A stretch of DNA of 64,000 nt, from assembly GCA_036785705.1 (NCBI GenBank), contig JAWUZG010000056.1, forward strand, positions 1,861,001 through 1,925,000, written 5' to 3'. The stretch is from Acanthornis magna. Taxonomy: Eukaryota; Chordata; Aves; Passeriformes; Acanthizidae. Under the pieces are notes generated by a model. It saw only the letters and a list, made by a program, of their open reading frames with translations. It did no database searches and was not told the origin of the DNA. Made by a program: the position numbers and the translations under genes. Below, in pieces: positions 61,901 to 64,000 of this stretch; position 1 is the stretch's first letter, and each line of letters starts with the position of its first letter.

Positions 61901-63957
61901 GAAGTAGCTCGCAGTCGGGATCGAGATAGGATGAGCACGGGGACAGGGACTAGACTTGATGATCCACCTCCTCAGTCCCAGCAGGAACGAAGGATCAGCA
62001 CTGATCTGACAGAAGGGCAAGATGTGTACACTGCTGCCTGCAACTCTGTGATCCACAGATGTGCCTTGTTGATCTTGGGAGTGAGCCCTGTTATCGAGGA
62101 GCTCCAGAAGAGAAGGGAGGATGGGCAGCTCCAGCAGCCTCCCTCCGCTGCTCCTGAGGGCATTGGGCTCATGACAAGGTGGGCTTTGCTGACTCTACAG
62201 AATGCTTAGCTCTTCTCTGCTTCTTTTAGAATTGGTTAAACAGCCCCAGTTTTCCTCTGAGGATTCTTGCAGTTTTTCAGAAGAAAATTTATGCTGAGAG
62301 CAGTGTTACGCTTCTGTTGAAAACAGTGATTTTTTCAATTTTCATTGGTCATGCTAACTAAACCTAAAGAGTTTTATTCTATGTGGACCTTATTCAAGTT
62401 TCAAAGTTGGGATTAGTGGTAAATAGTTCAGATCATCAGGTGTATAGATAGCATGAGGTACTTGGAAACATTGTTTCTTTTTCCTATAATTTGTGTTTGG
62501 ATTTTTTTATTACAATATTTGTGGGTTTTTGAACCTTACCAGTGTCCTATGTAGTAGAGTAGTGTAAAAAAAAATTGTTGTGTTTGTTTAAAAAAAAGAT
62601 TTCAAAGCCTGTTATGGTAAGAGTGTTGTTCATGATCGATTTTTATAAATATTCCTAACGTAGGCATGAGTAAGACTTGCTGTTAGGTTTAGGAGAAAAA
62701 AAGATAAAGCCAGACAGCTTATTGAATAGAAGTGTTTAATTTAAATATTATATGTGCTATATATAATGCATTTTAATTTTCATAACCTGAGATATTCTTG
62801 ATATAGCACAGATTTATTCTAAGCTTGACCTACTTAAACTTCTATTCTAAAGATTTTTCAATTTAAAGTAGAATATAACACAGGAATTGTGATGCTACTA
62901 GTCTGAGTCTACTTAAGCTTGCACAGTGTACAGAACCTGTTTTGGCATTTAAAATTAAGGTATTGATGGGGAAGATATTAGAAAATAGAGAGGAAGAGTT
63001 TATATATTCAGTACCCTTTTATTCTTTTTGCCTTTTTTTGGAAATCTAGTCCCTAAAGCAAGGGTGGCTGCCTCTGTCATTGTCAAAGTGGCTTTCATCT
63101 CCAGCATATCAACTTTAGGATGCATTTTATGGGTGGGTTTTTAATCAGTTCAGTGCTTTTTCACCCACTTACTCTGTCTCTGTTTCTTGTCCTCTCAGCT
63201 CAGAGTGTTTCTGTTTACTCTGTGTGATACTTACCAAGGCTCTAGATCAATCACTCATTTGAGGTTGCCATTTTTTCAGTTGACCAGTAGGGCTGTTAAG
63301 AAGTAACAAAGTTTACTAATACCCTTTATTAGCATAATTGAAGCCATCAGACCACTTTTTTCCTCTTTAATGTGGTCTTGTGATGTTCTGTGATAGTCTG
63401 CTCCCAAATAAAACTGTGGTACTTGCTAAATTTGGCTGTCAGCTCTTACACTTACCTAATACCAGTATTTTTTCTCTGTGTGCATGTGCACGTGAACGTG
63501 TGTGCACCTGAAGCAGGAGTGAAAGTCTTACTGCAGAAAGTCGCTCAATCCATGCAAATTCAAGCTATAGACTGATGAAGTCAAGAAGTGAATCTGATTT
63601 ATCTCAGCCAGAGTCAGATGAGGAAGGTTATTCACTGGTAAGTAAACCAGCATGATGTGTTTAGGGATTATCAATAAAATATTTAGATGGGAAGTACATC
63701 TGAAAAATTTGTTTAGCACTGTGTTTCAGTACATCAATTCATCATTGTTAAGAGAAAGTGCTAGTGCTAAGAAAAATCTGAAATAATTATAGCTCTGTTA
63801 ACTTTCTCACTTCTGTGGGTGAGGGATGAAATTTAAATACTCAGATATTATGCACCACATATGTTCACTTGAGGAAATGAGGCTTTTATTAATCTTTTAA
63901 TCTAGAGTGGAAGACGAAATGTTGATTTGGATTTGGCAGCATCACACAGAAAGAGGG
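39987..63957 (+). CDS. HERC1: HERC1, giant HECT/RLD E3 ubiquitin ligase: first 24 coding exons (5' third of the gene)
   Basis: The exons at the coordinates listed below splice in one continuous frame for 4,630 nt, about 1,543 residues, and closely match the N-terminus of vertebrate HERC1 (about 4,860 residues in human). In order: N-terminal region 1-371, seven RCC1 repeats forming RLD1 (about 372-735), a helical region (about 741-1326), a very acidic segment (about 1327-1383) and Arg/Ser-rich linkers. HERC1 RLD1 has been described as binding ARF/Rab GTPases and acting as an exchange factor. The catalytic HECT domain is beyond the window. The start is ATG 39987, which gives MAAMVPPVK, the conserved start; ATG 39996 is a second in-frame candidate. 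All introns are GT-AG except the 88-nt GC-AG intron at 58265-58352. No frameshift or premature stop is seen. Confidence 0.97.
42056..42151 (+). CDS. HERC1: HERC1 coding exon 2 (residues 311-342)
   Basis: Starts after TTGTAG with [14 protein letters not shown] and ends LCLFEE before GTATGT. It is 96 nt, phase 0 to 0, so skipping would keep the frame. The next intron is 301 nt with no visible feature. Confidence 0.96.
42453..42647 (+). CDS. HERC1: HERC1 coding exon 3 (residues 343-407), start of RLD1
   Basis: 195 nt, phase 0, between AACAG and GTGAGT. After a linker, [13 protein letters not shown] (about 373-385) is the first RCC1 blade. The next intron (1,551 nt) has nothing recognised. Confidence 0.96.
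44199..44510 (+). CDS. HERC1: HERC1 coding exon 4 (residues 408-511), RLD1 blades 2-3
   Basis: 312 nt, phase 0, between TTTGTAG and GTATGT. It contains [12 protein letters not shown] (about 428-439) and [16 protein letters not shown] (about 478-493), typical RCC1 glycine-rich turns. The next intron (612 nt) is plain. Confidence 0.97.
45123..45219 (+). CDS. HERC1: HERC1 coding exon 5 (residues 512-544), RLD1 blade 4
   Basis: 97 nt ending in phase 1 between GTAAG and GTAATT. It encodes [20 protein letters not shown], the HSAAV-type RCC1 strand and the next W-G-E-G-D turn. The next intron (1,565 nt) has CA-rich sequence near 45318-45345 and no other recognised feature. Confidence 0.96.
46785..46928 (+). 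CDS. HERC1: HERC1 coding exon 6 (residues 544-592), RLD1 blade 5
   Basis: 144 nt, phase 1 to 1, between CCGTAG and GTAGGT. It includes [20 protein letters not shown] and the GGGDNG turn. Its 3n length means it could be skipped in frame. The next intron (563 nt) has nothing recognised. Confidence 0.96.
47492..47619 (+). CDS. HERC1: HERC1 coding exon 7 (residues 592-634), RLD1
   Basis: 128 nt, ending phase 0, between TTTTGCAG and GTAGGC. It has [19 protein letters not shown] and [14 protein letters not shown], a complete RCC1 repeat core. The next intron is 843 nt with no recognised feature. Confidence 0.96.
48463..48607 (+). CDS. HERC1: HERC1 coding exon 8 (residues 635-683), RLD1 blade 6
   Basis: 145 nt between GCTCCAG and GTAAAG, ending phase 1. 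The blade turn is unusually Cys-rich ([12 protein letters not shown]), as in mammalian HERC1. The intron after it is only 88 nt. Confidence 0.96.
48696..48867 (+). CDS. HERC1: HERC1 coding exon 9 (residues 683-740), RLD1 blade 7
   Basis: 172 nt between TTTATAG and GTAAAA. It carries [17 protein letters not shown] and closes RLD1 with [16 protein letters not shown]. The next intron (1,103 nt) holds nothing recognised. Confidence 0.96.
49971..50105 (+). CDS. HERC1: HERC1 coding exon 10 (residues 740-785)
   Basis: 135 nt between ATTCCAG and GTACAT. It encodes [20 protein letters not shown] and the PPLPFPSS linker; an Arg codon is split at each end. The next intron (788 nt) has nothing recognised. 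Confidence 0.95.
50894..51059 (+). CDS. HERC1: HERC1 coding exon 11 (residues 785-840)
   Basis: 166 nt between TTTACAG and GTAAGT, ending phase 0. It starts the helical region after RLD1 ([19 protein letters not shown]), with [14 protein letters not shown] at the end. The next intron is 548 nt, featureless. Confidence 0.95.
51608..51733 (+). CDS. HERC1: HERC1 coding exon 12 (residues 841-882)
   Basis: 126 nt, phase 0 to 0, between TTTTAG and GTAAGG. It encodes [20 protein letters not shown] and [17 protein letters not shown]. The next intron (800 nt) has no recognised feature. Confidence 0.95.
52534..52755 (+). CDS. HERC1: HERC1 coding exon 13 (residues 883-956)
   Basis: 222 nt, phase 0, between TCTTTAG and GTATGT. 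The ends ([20 protein letters not shown] and [18 protein letters not shown]) are highly conserved. The middle (about 912-935) is where this copy differs most from mammals. The next intron is 1,164 nt with no recognised feature. Confidence 0.95.
53920..54072 (+). CDS. HERC1: HERC1 coding exon 14 (residues 957-1007)
   Basis: 153 nt, phase 0, between TTAATAG and a weaker donor GTGTGT. It encodes [17 protein letters not shown] and [19 protein letters not shown]. The next intron is only 177 nt. Confidence 0.94.
54250..54382 (+). CDS. HERC1: HERC1 coding exon 15 (residues 1008-1052)
   Basis: 133 nt between TTCTAG and GTAAAT, ending phase 1. It encodes [20 protein letters not shown] followed by a Ser-rich segment to EKLR. 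The next intron (538 nt) is featureless. Confidence 0.95.
54921..55112 (+). CDS. HERC1: HERC1 coding exon 16 (residues 1052-1116)
   Basis: 192 nt, phase 1 to 1, between TTTGCAG and GTAAGT. It is Leu-rich and helical ([20 protein letters not shown], then LLDLLPPL). The next intron is 518 nt with nothing recognised. Confidence 0.95.
55631..55852 (+). CDS. HERC1: HERC1 coding exon 17 (residues 1116-1190)
   Basis: 222 nt, phase 1 to 1, between CTTGCAG and GTAACC. It is notably GC-rich and CpG-dense compared with the other HERC1 exons. It encodes [20 protein letters not shown] and a conserved [10 protein letters not shown] motif. The next intron (858 nt) is AT-rich with no recognised feature. Confidence 0.95.
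56711..56884 (+). CDS. HERC1: HERC1 coding exon 18 (residues 1190-1248)
   Basis: 174 nt, phase 1 to 1, between CTGTTAG and GTAAGG. It encodes [20 protein letters not shown] and [16 protein letters not shown]. The next intron is 1,265 nt; the short open frame near 57376-57630 in it is not conserved HERC1 sequence. Confidence 0.95.
58150..58264 (+). CDS. HERC1: HERC1 coding exon 19 (residues 1248-1286), followed by a GC donor
   Basis: 115 nt after TTTCAG. It encodes [20 protein letters not shown] and ends QACGES plus two bases of Arg. The donor is GCAAGT (58265-58270), not GT. No nearby GT restores the conserved join to YQPGK. The exon end is GAGAGCAG, a good match upstream of a GC donor. Confidence 0.93.
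58353..58473 (+). CDS. HERC1: HERC1 coding exon 20 (residues 1286-1326)
   Basis: 121 nt between TCTGCAG and GTAAGG, ending phase 0. It encodes [20 protein letters not shown] and ends RSSSRDRW. The next intron (1,275 nt) has a pyrimidine-rich block near 58840-58900 and nothing recognised. Confidence 0.95.
59749..59920 (+). CDS. HERC1: HERC1 coding exon 21 (residues 1327-1384), acidic segment
   Basis: 172 nt between AATCAAG and GTAAGT. It opens [11 protein letters not shown] where mammals have a similar ENQDSADVD stretch, then becomes extremely acidic ([16 protein letters not shown], then [10 protein letters not shown]). This is probably a disordered linker. The next intron (1,951 nt) is the longest within the coding part seen here and holds nothing recognised. 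Confidence 0.94.
61872..62178 (+). CDS. HERC1: HERC1 coding exon 22 (residues 1384-1486)
   Basis: 307 nt between GTTACAG and GTGGGC. It encodes [20 protein letters not shown], a QSQQERR linker, and the helical [20 protein letters not shown]. The Lys codon at the start is split 1+2. The next intron is 1,338 nt with nothing recognised. Confidence 0.95.
63517..63637 (+). CDS. HERC1: HERC1 coding exon 23 (residues 1486-1526)
   Basis: 121 nt between GAAGCAG and GTAAGT. It is Ser-rich and probably disordered ([29 protein letters not shown]), with several basophilic phosphorylation-type R-x-x-S patterns. Confidence 0.94.
63906..63957 (+). CDS. HERC1: HERC1 coding exon 24 (residues 1527-1544), last exon in the window
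   Basis: 52 nt between ATCTAG and GTAAGT. It encodes [17 protein letters not shown] and one base of the next codon. The gene continues beyond the right edge, so most of the protein, including SPRY, WD40, RLD2 and HECT, is not in this window. Confidence 0.94.
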
Positions 63958-64000
63958 GTAAGTTCTGTTGTTTACCTAGTGAATATTGACCTGATAGTGT

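Overview
The window is vertebrate nuclear DNA, almost certainly from a bird. It has two large intron-rich genes with consensus splice sites, a fragment of a CR1 LINE, an avian-type endogenous-retrovirus solo LTR, and short introns (several of 88-180 nt). It is not bacterial or viral: there are no operons, CRISPR arrays or phage genes. Gene identities rest on my recognition of the translated exons. No database search was run.

Layout, all genes on the + strand. (1) Positions 1 to about 6.5 kb are the 3' end of DAPK2 (death-associated protein kinase 2, DRP-1). Two alternative endings are present. A single 211-codon terminal exon (892-1527) encodes a ZIPK/DAPK3-like coiled-coil tail (the beta-type isoform). 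Three exons (4831-4920, 5097-5177, 5268-5342) encode the calmodulin-binding autoregulatory segment and short tail of the usual alpha isoform. The kinase-domain exons lie upstream of the window. (2) About 6.5-27.6 kb is intergenic. It holds a purine-rich tract, a solo LTR (7201-7775), an isolated CpG island with a strong splice donor (about 9010-9414) and about 18 kb in which I recognise no gene. (3) About 27.64-28.26 kb is a large CpG island, the probable HERC1 promoter and non-coding first exon, with a TCTCGCGAGA palindrome. (4) 28067-39960 is HERC1 intron 1, with a CR1 fragment and an AT microsatellite. (5) 39961 to the window end holds the first 24 coding exons of HERC1, about 1,543 of the roughly 4,860 residues expected. 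They cover the N-terminal region, the complete seven-bladed first RCC1-like domain (RLD1, residues about 372-735) and the helical and acidic region after it. The SPRY, WD40, RLD2 and HECT parts lie beyond the right edge.

DAPK2 is a calmodulin-regulated Ser/Thr kinase of apoptosis and autophagy. HERC1 is a giant HECT-family E3 ubiquitin ligase linked to membrane traffic and growth signalling. They are neighbours in head-to-tail orientation, as in mammals (human 15q22); nothing here shows shared regulation. The points most worth a second look are the DAPK2 alternative ending that would replace calmodulin control with a zipper, a lost C-terminal threonine in the DAPK2 alpha tail, an 88-nt GC-AG intron in HERC1, and the orphan CpG island. 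I found no sign of a wholly new biological system.
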